Source: Paralithodes platypus
Taxonomy: Eukaryota > Arthropoda > Malacostraca > Decapoda > Lithodidae
Assembly (NCBI GenBank): GCA_032716605.1
Contig: CM064517.1
Location: forward strand, 28,446,967-28,510,966
Reading direction: 5' to 3'
Length of the DNA: 64,000 nt
Part shown: positions 43,765 through 54,906 of the stretch, piece after piece
Numbering within the stretch: the stretch's first letter is position 1
How the letters are laid out: each line of letters begins with the position of its first letter
Translations under genes and position numbers: made by a program
Notes under the pieces: generated by a model
What the model saw: the letters and a program-made list of their open reading frames with translations, nothing else
Told to the model about the DNA's origin: nothing
Databases searched by the model: none

Positions 43765-43974
43765 TTAACCCCTTCTGTACCGGCGACGTATTTATAACTT
43801 CATTCTAGCTACTATTAGACGATTGCATTAGGTTTACAAAGGAACTCCTGTAATTAAAAGGTTTCAAACTATCTCACTTAACCCTTTTTACTACCACAGA
43901 TCCTTCTTTAAACTGTACAAAATCGTCTAAATATACCTACATTAAAAAGATGTCACCGGTACAGAAGGGGTTAA
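43765..43974. mobile_element. MITE-2, duplication copy 2
   Basis: Same ends as 39539-39748, including TTAACCCCTTCTGTACCGGC. Its last TTAA is the first TTAA of MITE-3. Confidence 0.9.
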
Positions 43975-44544
43975 GCCGCTGTCACACGAGCACTTTTTCC
44001 GGAAAGTTTCGATGAGCAAGTTATTTTTCGTAATAGTATGTGGTATTTTCGCATTGGAATCGACAACTAGACTGGATGTCTATGATTTTATAACATTGAA
44101 ATAATACATAACATTACTTAAGGGGGTAGTGCTTGGTTTTTGGTCTATGTATTTATTAATATATTTATTTTTTTGAGATTCCTCGCTAGACCTCCATCAA
44201 TCTTAAAATAGCACCCCCTAGACCCCCATTCAAGATAAATGTTTACATTTTTCGGCAGAAAAATTTCCCGGCCAAAGGGCGGTTCCTTCTAAAATTACAG
44301 GCTCGCTATCGTGCACCAGGAAAAAATTGACACCTAAAGGGCACGAAAGGTATTAACATTGACGAAGAAATGGGGCAAAAGGTTTTAAAATCGACAAACT
44401 AACAGCACGAAAATTTTAAAATCTCAAAACTAATATGCTAAACATGAGGGAGAAGGGGGTCCATATAAAGCGAATACTACCCCCTTAAGAAGATGCCAGA
44501 CCACAATTATTGCCGGAAAAAGAGCTCGTGTGACACCGGCTTAA
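43971..44544. mobile_element. MITE-3, duplication copy 2, interrupted by MITE-1
   Basis: TTAAGCCGCTGTCACACGAG on the left and CTCGTGTGACACCGGCTTAA on the right, so both ends are intact here, unlike copy 1. Confidence 0.9.
44118..44488 (-). mobile_element. MITE-1, duplication copy 2 (nested in MITE-3)
   Basis: TTAAGGGGGTAGTGCTTGG on the left and GAATACTACCCCCTTAA on the right. Counterpart of 39892-40262. Confidence 0.9.
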
Positions 44545-44634
44545 CACTCTGGGGAATGTTGTTGCTGGAGGGAGGTATATGTGATTATATATGTGAATGA
44601 AAGATTGTATGTGTGTGTTTTCGTGTTAGCGTAT

Positions 44635-45265
44635 AATTATCCGTGTTCGGACTATCTGTGTTGTACGTAGTGAACGTGCTTTGATACTAATAAGTTTCCC
44701 ATTTAAGTACGTTTTCTACAATGACGACTATAAAAGAAAACTAAGATTAAAGCGCTAACTATTATAGAATCCTGAGCCACAGCCACTGATCTTACATTTC
44801 GAATCCCATTACGCCATCAAACAGTACACTAGGATGATGCGTACATGTGTAATTATCCGTGTTTGCACTGTGTGTGTTGTGTGTAGCGTGCGTGTTATGA
44901 TACTAATAAGCTTCCCAAATTAAGTACGTTTCCTTCAATGACAACTATAAAAGAAAATTAAGATTAAAGCGCTATCATAGAATCCTGAGCCACAGCTAGT
45001 GGTCTTACATTTTGAATCCCATTACGCCATCAAACAGTACACTAGGATGATGCGTACATGTGTAATTATCCGTGTTCGCACTGTGTGTGTTGTGTGTAGC
45101 GTGCGTGTTATGATACTAATAAGTTTCCCATTTAAGTACGTTTTCTTCAATGACAACTATGAAAGAAAACTAAGATTAAAGCGCTAACTATCATAGAATC
45201 CTGAGCCACAGCCACTGGTCTTACATTTCGAATCCCATTACGCCATCAAACAGTGATGATGCGTA
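44635..45265. repeat. three units of about 220 bp, duplication copy 2
   Basis: Counterpart of 40388-41455 without the extra block. Confidence 0.8.
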
Positions 45266-45814
45266 CATGTAAGTTATAAGTATACGTTCACGCATAAGCA
45301 CACGCTTACACTCTCAAATACACACCTCTTCAGCTACATCACTAATTCCACAGTGTTGAGACATGTACTGTGTTGGGGAGTGGATAAAACAAGACTAATT
45401 AGGTTCGCAATAGGCTACATTCGCGGTTATCAATTCAGATACTTTCTGAAACCTCGAAAACTTTAAAGAAACCTCCAAAATACAAATATCCGGGTAGGAA
45501 TTAATAAATGTAATCAACCGAAACAGCTACGAAAATGCATGTATCAGCATTAATGATCGCAATTGAACATGTACAATTATAAGCTCACACAAACACACAC
45601 ACTCACACATACGAAACTCTTCAGGTTCATCGTTCCCCAAGTGTTGGGGCTTGTACTGAAGGGTGAATAAAAATATAAATAAAGTGTTTCAAATTAAGCA
45701 CCCAACGCCTCGCCTGCCACCAACACTGCAAACCACAGTCATTCCAACCCCTTCTCTGTCCTACCTCCCGGTTTGTCCTTCCTCTCTCTCTCACTCTCAA
45801 CACAAGTTTTTCAG

Positions 45815-45982
45815 CCGATCCAGGTCAAGGAGCAGAAGAGTGAAACAAGTGGGGATTATCAAAACGTCGGGTTCATGATGGACTCTGGAGGCAATCAAAA
45901 ACTGAAAGCAAGCCTAAAGAAAGAGTCTAATGCGATGATACTTCCGGTAGATAGCACATTTAAAAACAAAAACAAATATTAA
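45815..45982 (+). CDS. candidate terminal coding exon (55 residues), product unknown
   Basis: A pyrimidine-rich stretch (45777-45809) leads to TTTTTCAG, a good 3' splice site. The frame opening after it (phase 0) runs 55 codons to TAA. It starts PIQVKEQKSETSGDYQNVGF, continues MMDSGGNQKLKASLKKESNA and ends FKNKNKY. The composition is polar and hydrophilic like a cytoplasmic C-terminal tail and unlike any nearby repeat. It lies just after the tandem duplication. I see no upstream exon and no clear polyadenylation signal, and I do not recognise the family. It could be chance. Confidence 0.35.
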   Translation, partial: PIQVKEQKSETSGDYQNVGFMMDSGGNQKLKASLKKESNAMILPVDSTFKNKNKY

Positions 45983-46029
45983 CACAGGCCCGGTGAAATG
46001 GAAACAATATGTGATTAGGTGGTATGGTT

Positions 46030-47340
46030 CCTTACCACCGCCTCCACTCCTCCCCTTCCATATTTGTTACCACCCCCACCCTCCTTATTCCCTTTTCCCC
46101 CTTTCTCCCTTCTTTTCTCCCCTCCTCATCTATCCAATATTTTCCCTCCCCCACTGCCTATAAATTGTCTCTCCCAAATCAAACATCTGATCCACGCACC
46201 CTCTTCCCCTCCTAAAACCGCAACTTCCGTACACTTTATTATCCTCTCTATCAACACCCTGCCATACAGCTTTCCAACCACTGATAATAAATTAATACCT
46301 CTATAACTTGAACACTCCTGCTTATCTCCCTTCCCCTTGTACAACCGTACAATACGTGCACTCTTCCAGTCTATTGGTACCCTTGACACCACAAAGCACA
46401 CATGTTCTCACCAACCAATCTATTATCACATCTCGACCCTTCTTTATACACTCCTCAGCAATACCATCCAAACCTTCTGCTTTTCCCGCTCTCATTTGTT
46501 TCACTGCTTCTTTCACCTCATTTTCCTCAATCCTTTCATTCATTCCCTGCCACCTGGATGGCCTGGGTAACCTATCTCCATCAACCACTGCTTCAATCAC
46601 TGCTTCTCTTCCATCTATTGCATTTAGCAAAGATTAAAAATACTCGACATATCTTTTCCTCACTGAAACTGGTTCCACTAGTAATTCTCCATTTGCATCT
46701 TACTCTGACTCTTTCCTCTGTTATCCTCCTTTCCTTACCCTATTTACCTCCTTCCAGAACATCTTTTTTCGTTCTTCAAAATTCTCACTCAACCTTTGAC
46801 CCCACCTTTCGTTTGCGTCTTTTTTCGCTTCTCTAATTTTCCGTTTTGCCATTCTCCTTTTCTCCTTGTATCTCTCCCATACCTCAACACTACCATCCTG
46901 TAAAACCCTCTCACAACACTGTCTCTTCTCCTCAACTGCCATTCTCACCGTATCATTCCACCACTCGCTTCCCTTCCTGATACCTCTGCCTCCCACTTTC
47001 CTTTAACCGCATACTACCTCTGCACTTGCTTTCACTCCTTCCTTAAACTGTTGCCATTCAACCTCTATTTCTCTCTCTTCCATCTCTCTCACTTCCATCC
47101 ACTTTTCATTTAGTCTTTCCTTGTACTAGCTCCCTCTCTTTTGCACTCTTTTCTAAATCACTAACTTTTATTACCTCTCTTACTTCACGCTTGTCTCTCA
47201 TTCTCCTATAACTCCTAACTCTTAGCTTTCCCTCCACCAGGTAATGATCCGACATACCCTCCACCTTACCTCTCAGCCCATTCACATCCAGCAGTCTACA
47301 CAATCTTTCCCTTGTCACCAGCACATAATCCATCATTGCC
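46030..47340 (-). pseudogene. LINE remnant: endonuclease end, linker and RT N-terminal part
   Basis: From high to low coordinate the minus strand reads: DYVLVTRERL and GMSDHYLVEGKLR (end of the AP-type endonuclease, SDH motif); a lysine-rich linker with EWWNDTVRMAVEEKRQCCER and KKMFWKEVNRVRKG; VKEAVKQMRAGKAEGLDGIA; then VPIDWKSARIVRLYKGKGD and YRGINLLSVVGKLYGRVLIE (RT motifs 1-2). The pieces lie in different frames with stops between them. It complements the LINE A remnant at 33.5-35.3 kb and is probably the same family (inference). Confidence 0.9.
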
Positions 47341-47344
47341 CTCT

Positions 47345-49140
47345 TTACAATCTCTCTGTGCCATTGGATTCAGCGGGTGAAAGTGTACTTGTGGTAGAAA
47401 TTTGAGCAAAATCTACACATAAATAACCTGTCTATGGGTGATTTAGAAGTTTTCAAAATCATTGGATTCAGCTGGTGAAAGTGTACTTGTGGTAGAGATT
47501 TGAGCAAAATCCATACATAAAATAGCCGGTCTATGGGTGATTTAGATATTTTCAAAATCAAAATCAAAATTAGGCCTATTGGGCCTATAAAATTATCTAA
47601 ATCCAAACATTTATATACCACTGGAAACGCAACGACGAGACAAATCCATATATACCCTTGAAAACACAAAATTCGAACATGACCTGCCAAGGTACTCGGT
47701 TTCCCCTGGAGTGTTTTCAAATAATATTGTTTGATTCTGGGCGAATTGCTAGTCGAAAATGGAATCTACGACCACGTATTGAAACTGTTGAGCGAGAGAA
47801 ATCGAATGGCACAAAGTAGAATTAATTTGGACTATTAGTTTGGGCTACAGAAGACTTTTAAAGTTGAAAACGAATCCATACATACCCTTGAAAACACAAA
47901 ATTCGAACATGACCTGCCAAGGTACTCGGATTCGCCTGGACCCCCAAGTGTTTTCAAAACATATTGTTTGATTCCGGGAGAATGGCTGGTCAAAAATGAA
48001 ATCTATGACCATGTAAGGAAGCTGTTAGGCGAGAGCATTCGAATGGCATCAAGTAGAATTAATTTGGACTATTAGTTTGGGCTACAGAAGACTTTTAAAG
48101 TTGAATAAGTGCTCATTTCGGGCATTTCTGGAGGTCAAATCAAAACAAAATTCTAAAGTTCTGGTCCGATTTTAATTCTGTTTGTGCCATTGGATTCAAC
48201 GGGTGAAAGTGTACTCGTGGTAGAAATTTGAGCAAAATCCATACATAAATAACCCGTCTATGGGTGATTTAGGAGTTTTCAAAATCAAAATCAAAATTAG
48301 GCCTATTGGGCCTACAAATGGTTTAAATCCAAACATTTACATACCGTTGGAATCGCAACGACGAGACGAATCCATATGTATCCTTCAAAACACAACATTC
48401 GGATAATCTTCAAGTACACTACATCCGCCTTATTCGAAACAATTTATTTGGGAAAATAGGGACCAATAGACTCGCCATATTTTTCTCATTATAGTCTGCA
48501 TGGAGGAATTTCGTTATCGACACTTGAAAAACCCCGATTTCACAGAAAAATACACCAAAAATCTGACAAAGATGTCAAATAGCGGGGGGGTGCGGGCGGC
48601 AGCCCCACACCCATAATACTAGGATAGGTTAGGTAAGGTTGTTAGGTTAGGCTAATGTCTTTTCAAAGGGATATAGGCTAGTAAACACTAGGATAGCCTA
48701 TACCTGGTCAGAGGTAAGAAGAAGAGTCCTGCTGCAGTCTCCTTGAATGCTACCATAATTCGAACATGACCTACCAAGGTACTTGGTTTCGCCTGGACTA
48801 AGCCAAGTGTTTTCAAATAATATTGTTTGATTCTGGGCGAATGGCTGGTCGAAAATGGAATCTACGACCACGTATGGAAGCTGTTGGGCGAGAGAAATCT
48901 AATGGCACCAAGTAGAATTAATTTGAACTCTTAGTTTGGGCTACAGAAGACTTTAAAGTTGAAAAAGTGCTAATTTCTGTCGTTTCTGGAGGTCAAATCA
49001 ACACGAAATTCTAAAATACTGGTCCGATTTTAGTTATGTTTGTGCCATTGGATTTAGCGGGTGAAAGTGTACTTGTGGTAGAAATTTGAGCAAAATCCAT
49101 AAATAAATAACCCGTGTAGGGGTGATTTAGAAGTTTTCAA
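47345..49140. repeat. mosaic of two interleaved repeat phrases
   Basis: Phrase 1 (GGTGAAAGTGTACTTGTGGT followed by AGAAATTTGAGCAAAATC) occurs near 47371, 47471, 48201 and 49060. Phrase 2 (TTCGAACATGACCTGCCAAG followed by GTACTCGG, and later TTGTTTGATTCTGGG) occurs near 47671, 47906 and 48756. TTGGACTATTAGTTTGGGCT follows phrase 2. The layout suggests a multi-copy element with partial tandem duplications. No coding frame is recognised. A GGGGGGGTGCGGGCGGCAGC segment lies at about 48583. Confidence 0.8.
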
Positions 49141-49142
49141 AA

Positions 49143-49213
49143 TAGGTCAGGTTAGGTTAGGTTAGATTAGGTTAGGATTAGGTTAAGTTAGGTTAGGTTA
49201 GGTAAGGTTAGGT
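49143..49213. repeat. TTAGG-type telomere-like run
   Basis: About 14 steps of GGTTA with a few GATTA/AAGTTA variants, followed by (CTTT)n. Interstitial and short. Confidence 0.8.
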
Positions 49214-49345
49214 TCTTTATCTTTCTTTCTTTCTCTCTCTTTCATTCTGTTTTTTTCGCTCTTTATATTTTTATCTCTCTTTGATTTCTCATTCTTTTTT
49301 TATCTTTCTTTCTTTCTCTCTTTTGATCTTTCTTTCTTTCTCTCT
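49214..49345. repeat. (CTTT)n / TTTCTTTC-rich run
   Basis: The phrase TTTGATCTTTCTTTCTTTCTC occurs in variants several times. Confidence 0.8.
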
Positions 49346-49650
49346 TTTGAGACAACAAATTCTATACAAAATCACAAACAATCTAGTAGACATAGACAAA
49401 GACACATATTTACACCCTACAAACATACGATCCACAAGAGGCAGCCTCTACCGAAAATACCACACATACCAGGCAAGCACCGACATATTTGGGTAATCAT
49501 TTTTTTCCCCGCAGCATCCTTGGGTGGAATCTCCTTCCATCTCATATAGTCAAGTTAACAGTCCCACTCTTGATAGTTTTAAAGCTAGGATCACCCAAAA
49601 AAAAATCTCCTTATCCTCATCCTCATCCTTTCCATTAGCCCCGTAACTCC
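49346..49650 (+). pseudogene. LINE C-terminal remnant
   Basis: The plus frame reads RQQILYKITNNLVDIDKDTY, LHPTNIRSTRGSLYRKYHTY and ASTDIFG followed by a stop. A shifted frame gives NSPTLDSFKARIT-type residues (VNSPTLDSFKARIT). It is the end of an RT protein of the same broad type as 52786-53280. Confidence 0.8.
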
Positions 49651-50836
49651 CCGCATATCATGCTACCCGTGTGCAGCCCTCTGCGGGTCCCCAAGCTAAA
49701 GTGTTAAAGCTAAAGTACGTACGGTATAAGGATTCATACACAAGCATGTCACTAATATATTATTTATATTAAGGTGGCGAGCCTTTTCTGAATAATTATC
49801 GTTAAAACATATTTTCATATGATCTTCTGAGTAAATAGATTCCATATGTGTCTTCAAATATTAAAAACAAAAATGTGACATAAAAACAAAGCTATAGAAA
49901 ACACAGATCATTATATCCTATATGTGATCTAAAATACATATTGTCCTTCTCACCTTCACAGTTGTCCTGTTTATCTTTCGATTCAGGACAAGACATCGAA
50001 ACTGGTTCTTGATTATAGGAGATGAGCACACATAAGCTGACAAAGTAGTTTTCCAATAACTCCGCCTCATAGTTGCTAAAACAAATAGTCAACGAAGTCA
50101 GTGAGCAACATACACACTTCTAAAATGGCTTGGTTCTGCTGTCTTGCTCTAATCAACTTTAACGATGATGTTCTTGTCAACAAGGAACTTTTGTCTATGA
50201 ATAACATGTCTGCTTTAATATATGTAACTCCCATGTCATTTCGGAAGATAAATCCGTATTGCACTAATTTACGAAAGTTTAGCAGGTAGAGGGTTAATAA
50301 TTGTTCACGATTGTCAATGAAATAATATTATATAATACAATATAAAGAATGGACCAACAGTAGCACCGTGTAGCTCGCACGCTAGTATTTGTAAAACTGT
50401 CGGATCATCATTTCGGATTCTCATCTGACCAGATCATAGAGTACAGAAGGATAGAGAGGAAAGAGAGACTTCGCAAATCTGTAAATAGTGATCCACGCGT
50501 TCGATAGATGGCAGCACGATCGCAAAGGAAAATGGGAGGGACCCCATTAATTCGTAATAATCCCTACCTTGTACTAATAACGCTATTAATAATCAAGTGA
50601 AAGTTATCCAGAGACTCTGTAGACATGACAGAGTTAAATAGACATAAGTAGAGGCTACTGTAAAGGCCGATCATCGTGAAATTGTCGTCATTATGAGGAG
50701 GTTCACAAGCAATCCTCCTCCAACCCCCGCCATTGTTGTTGTGAGATTCGGGAGTTGCCAACGTCAAACATGCTGGGACAAAATATCCCTAGACGTCATA
50801 AGTATAACCTAAGAACTTATTTCGTGTAAATGTCCA
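49651..50836. other. intergenic, no gene seen
   Basis: Includes CTCATCCTCATCCTTTCC (tail-like) at about 49615. ATAGAGTACAGAAGGATAGA at 50436 is inverted at 55493. The frames at 49892-50092 and 50101-50289 have no recognised domain. Confidence 0.5.
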
Positions 50837-50856
50837 GGGGCCGGATACTCAAAACT

Positions 50857-52665
50857 GTATTAACTTGGGGCCCTTAGGACTTCCTAACTGACTTAGGGCT
50901 CCCTAAGATATGAACAGGTTAGGACAACTTATCTCGTGTCTTAAGTTGTATACTCAAACACAATTTAGGATGTCCTATCCTGTTCCTAAATGGTTAGGAA
51001 CTCCCAAATTGTCCTAAATTATCTAGGGTGCCCTATGTTGTTCAGCCAATCACGGGGCTCCATATATCCCATTGTTTGGGTGGATCAACCAATCACGGGA
51101 CAATAATATCAGCTGATAAAAATAAACAAACGCCACTGTAGCAGAGAGAGCTACCCAGCTGTTGTATTACCTTATTTTGTGCTTATGTATCTACAGTATA
51201 CAGTATATATATATAATAAATCGTGCAATATCCTATATTTAACCCATAACAAAGGCCCATTTACATTGTTTATAGTAGGTCAATAGGCTATTAGGTTCTG
51301 CTAGGTTATATTTGACCATGAACTCAATTTGTGTACAGTAGTTTGCAGCATATTAGGCTAAGCGAGTCAAGATTAAGTTAGGATAGGCTATTTTCCCATA
51401 AGTCCCATTTATAGTTTGTCACTAGGTTAGGGTAGGGGAAGGAGTATTTTGCCCCCTGATGGCAAAATTATGATGATAATAAGTCATGGGGAGTGAGGGG
51501 GGCCATAGCCCCCCCTTAGCCTATTCTTGTTTTCCACGGCAGTCAAACTAGACGGGGACGTGGTCTTGAGTATGAGAGTAGTCTAATCAAGGCAGGTGAT
51601 ACGCCCGAATTCCTCCATCCTTACCTAGGGTAGGTTAAAGTAGGCTAAGTTATCCTAGGTTAGTTTTTTTGGTAAAAGTTGTGTTAGCGGGTGTACCGCC
51701 CGCTTTCTTTACATAGTCGCACACTCGCAGTTACATTTGCGTCTAATTTGACTGCTGTTATTTGCCCCTGCTGGTAATATAGGCCTATATGAGGATGACA
51801 TTGAGTCATGGGGGGTGAGGGGGGCAAAGCCCCCTCACTAACTAATCTCTCCATAAATCAAATCAAATGTATCAACAAGTCCCTCTAGGCCTAGACACCA
51901 TGCTGTATATATTATTTATATTTGCTTTTTTTAATACCACATTTCCCGATCTTCATAGGCTATAATCCTCCCCACTAGGCTAGTAGGGTTGTATTTTAAT
52001 ATTCTTGGAAAATGGATAAACATGCATGCAATTGCATAATGAAACAACAAACTCATTATTAGAATTGTATAAGGTAGGCTAAGTAAAGATTGTAAATTAA
52101 AAATATATATAAGCTAAGCCTAATTTGACCTAGGCTAAACTCAATATCCACCACCCAAAAGGCCAAAACCCCCAGTGTGTGAAGTTACCAATAGCCTATG
52201 CTACTTCAAAAAGGTCATGAGCCCCTAAATCCAGTATATTGAGTACATATTACACAAATAATTCCATTATTGAAAGGGTTAATCAAGTAAAATCACAGAA
52301 ACATAGGTTTGGAGAGTATCCTTTTATTTGGTTGTTTACATAGGCTACATTCTCTCAAGCCTTAAAAAGCGACCAAAACGGTATAAGACCACTAGTTCCA
52401 TTACAAAATGTCACGTTGTAACCATTAATTACACCAGTTATTTCTATAGCTACCTTAAATGACGATTAAAATAGGCTAGAGTCACTTTGAGGCCCGGAGC
52501 CGGCCATATTTAATCCACGCCGAGGTTCTGCCAATGTTTGGAGGCACACCCTAAATAACGGCTCCTACTATCAACTAATTTTCCGCTGTTGTGTGTCGTA
52601 AGTCGAGTTAGAGTAGCCCCCGACCTACCCTAAGTCAGGACATCCTTACTGTTCTCGATCTCGAT
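50857..52665. other. left interior of the TIR element, no gene seen
   Basis: Holds AACCAATCACGGGACAAT and CAGCCAATCACGGGGCTCC as a short direct repeat (about 51047 and 51089), many TTAGG/TAGGCTA steps, and two phrases of the form GTCATGGGGRGTGAGGGGGGC (about 51483 and 51803). No long frame or domain seen. Confidence 0.55.
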
Positions 52666-52785
52666 CTCGATTGATAATGTGTAGGGCGCTGGACTTGCGC
52701 ATATCACACATATAAGGGTATTAGGGTGGAGGATGGGGGGAGCTAAGTGGAGGGTTTATGGTGTGTGTGTGATGTGGGCGAAATG

Positions 52786-53301
52786 TTAGTTTATTCTGTG
52801 TTTGAATGTGTCTAATGTAGGGCTATTTATTGTATATTCTGGGAGACTGTTCCAATCCCGTATGGTTCGTGGAAAGAATGAGTGTTTGTAGAAGTCAGTA
52901 TTAGTGTGGTATGTTTGGTACTTATGAGAATGTGTGTTACGAGTGTTGCGGGTGTTTGAGTTGTGTAGGTATTCATGTTTTTTAATGCCAATATAATTGT
53001 GTGTGATTTTATACATTACTGTGAGTCTGTGCCTGAGTCTTCGTGTGTTAAGGGTTTCCATGTTTATTTGATTTTTGATAAGGGTTGTGATGCCTGGGGT
53101 TTGCGTGTAATTGTTTGTGATGAACCTGGCTGCTTTTGTGTTAATTTTTTCAAGTGTGTTAATGTTAGATTGTGTGTATGGATCCCATACTGCGGCGCAG
53201 TACTCCAGTGTTGGGCAAACAAGGGTGTTATAAGCTATGTGTTTGATGTCTCGTGCACAATTGTGTAAATTCCTCCTCAAGAACCCTAGTGTGCGGTTTG
53301 C
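52786..53301 (-). pseudogene. LINE RT protein, C-terminal region after the in-frame stop
   Basis: In the same frame as the RT domain directly after the TAG: NRTLGFLRRNLHNCARDIKH, YNTLVCPTLEYCAAVWDPYT, LEKINTKAARFITNNY, RRLRHRLTVMYKITHNY and RTIRDWNSLPEYTINSPTLD, ending HRIN and a stop. Together with the RT frame this would be one protein broken only by the stop codon. Confidence 0.93.
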
Positions 53302-54333
53302 CTAACTTTGTATGTGATGAATGTGGGTGTTGAATCTTAGGTTGGTGGAGAGGTGGACGCCAAGATATTTGCATGAAGGAACTGATTCTAGTGGTTGATT
53401 GTGTAATGTGTAATTGAAAGTGATGGGTGATCGGGAGCGGGTAAAGCGGAGAAGTTTACATTTATCGGGGCGGAAAGACATCTGCCAGGTGTTCTCCCAA
53501 TTTTCGAGGGCGTTTAAGTCTTGCTGGATAAGTCCACAGTCGTTTCTAGTCTGTACGGGCCTAAACATCAAACTATCGTCGGCAAATAGTCTAGTAGAAG
53601 AGTTAGGTGTTGACAGAGGAAGGTCATTAATATAAAGAAGGAAAAGAAGAGGGCCAAGAATGGTGCCTTGTGGAACACCAGAAGAAACAGGGACAGAGTC
53701 TGAGGAAGAGCTGTCAAGGAGTACTCGTTGAGTCCGTTTTGTAAGGAAAATAGTGATCCAGTGAAGAGTAGGTCCAGTTATACCGTAAAAAGCTAATTTA
53801 TGCTGAAGCCTTTTGTGGGGGACTTTGTCAAAGGCTTTGGCGAAATCGAGGACAATAGCGTCAACCTGTTTAATGTCTCGTCGGTCCAGTTGTTTAGTTA
53901 TGTCATGATATGTGGCAATGAGTTGTGATTCGCATGATCTTTTGGGCCGAAATCCATGTTGTGTGTCAGTAAGGATGTTGTTTGCGTCTAGATGATTCAT
54001 AATGTGTTTATGTATAATGTGTTCTAAAATTTTGCATGGGATGGATGTGAGTGAGATGGGTCTATAATTCTTTGGGTCAGTTCTGTCACCAGTCTTGAAA
54101 AGGGGAGTGATGTTCGCACAAAGCCAGTCAGGTGGAAGGATGCCTGTGTGAAGTGACTGAGTGAAGATGCTTTGCAGGATGGGGGCAAGGATTGAGGCAC
54201 AATGTTTAAGGATGAAGGCAGGGATGTTGTCAGGACCAGTGGCTTTGTTTGTGTCAAGTGTCTCTAGTAGTTTCTGTATACCGTTAGTCATTATGTCTAG
54301 GTGGGGTATGGGTGGGTAGGGGTTTTCTGGCAT
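53302..54333 (-). pseudogene. LINE reverse transcriptase domain (one in-frame stop, one frameshift)
   Basis: A 343-codon frame with RT motifs in order: NKATGPDNIPAFILK; ITPLFKTGDRTDPKNYRPIS (motifs 1-2); TDTQHGFRPKRSCESQL; AIVLDFAKAFDKVPHKRL (motif A with the first catalytic Asp); SSGVPQGTILGPLLFLLYIN (motif B); RLFADDSLMF (motif C, FADD intact); CKYLGVHLS. A TAG at 53302-53304 interrupts an otherwise continuous frame. Upstream the linker is in another frame (single frameshift near 54334). The catalytic residues are all present, so decay is recent compared with the other LINEs here. Confidence 0.95.
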
Positions 54334-54334
54334 G

Positions 54335-54781
54335 TTAGGTATTTGGTTGTTTTCTTGTGTGAATACTGATTGGAAATGAGTGTTGAGTATTCTGTGCTTT
54401 GTGTTCTGGAGTGGTTTGTAGAGTGTCGTTGTTGTCTTTAAGTGATGTGATGGTGGTGGTATCCTGCCTGCGCGACTTGAAAAATTTGAAGAAATGTTTG
54501 GTGTTGTTTCTGACGTTGTCTGCGAGATAAGAAGCTATGTGTTTGCTTTCCGCTTTTTTTATGTTTTTGGCAAATGTTTTTTGGTGTGATGTATAATTAT
54601 GCGGTCCAGTTTTCAGGTGTGTTGTGTGTCTGCGCGCGTTTATAAAGTCTTTGTTTTTTGCGATGTTGTCTACGTAGATCCCTGGTGAACCATGGAAGAG
54701 TATATCTACTTGATGGGGTTTTTTGTGGTATGTATTTGTGCATGGCTGTATGGATGGTGTGTTCACAAAATGGCTGCCCAC
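54335..54781 (-). pseudogene. LINE linker between endonuclease and RT
   Basis: A 148-codon frame with HQKTFAKNIKKAESKHIASY, NTKHFFKFFKSRRQ and TTITSLKDNNDTLQ. This is the usual basic linker before the RT domain, with the frame shifted by one base from the RT frame near 54334. The endonuclease itself is absent. Confidence 0.85.
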
Positions 54782-54906
54782 AGCTTCTGAGTATGCTGTC
54801 TTAACTGTTTTGAGTATGCCGTTTTAAGCGTACTGGAGCAGTTAAGGCTTTCTAAGTGAGATAGGATGAGGTAAGATGTCCTAAATAGTTTTGAGTATCC
54901 GGCCCC

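Larger units (their letters stand above)
52666..54781 (-). mobile_element. 5'-truncated LINE (CR1/Jockey-like) inserted in the TIR element
   Basis: The minus-strand element covers a linker region, a complete-looking RT domain and the C-terminal region. The 3' end at about 52660-52675 is a short (ATCGAG)n tail. The 5' end falls near 54781, next to sequence of the TIR element's right arm. Confidence 0.85.
50837..54906. mobile_element. DNA element with 20-bp terminal inverted repeats, carrying a LINE
   Basis: GGGGCCGGATACTCAAAACT at 50837-50856 is perfectly inverted at 54887-54906. Subterminal TTAGGACTTCCTAACTGACT and related CCTAAGT/TTAGGAC motifs are crowded inside the left end, with AGATGTCCTAAATAG inside the right end. 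No transposase is recognised. A LINE fills about 52670-54781, so the original element was about 2 kb. Superfamily not assigned; the GGGGCCG...AAACT style is reminiscent of PIF/Harbinger-type ends (inference). Confidence 0.8.

Noticed and set aside
53302..54333. Host reverse transcriptase-like gene or retron
   Set aside because: The endonuclease-to-RT linker, C-terminal region, simple-repeat tail and 5' truncation identify a LINE.
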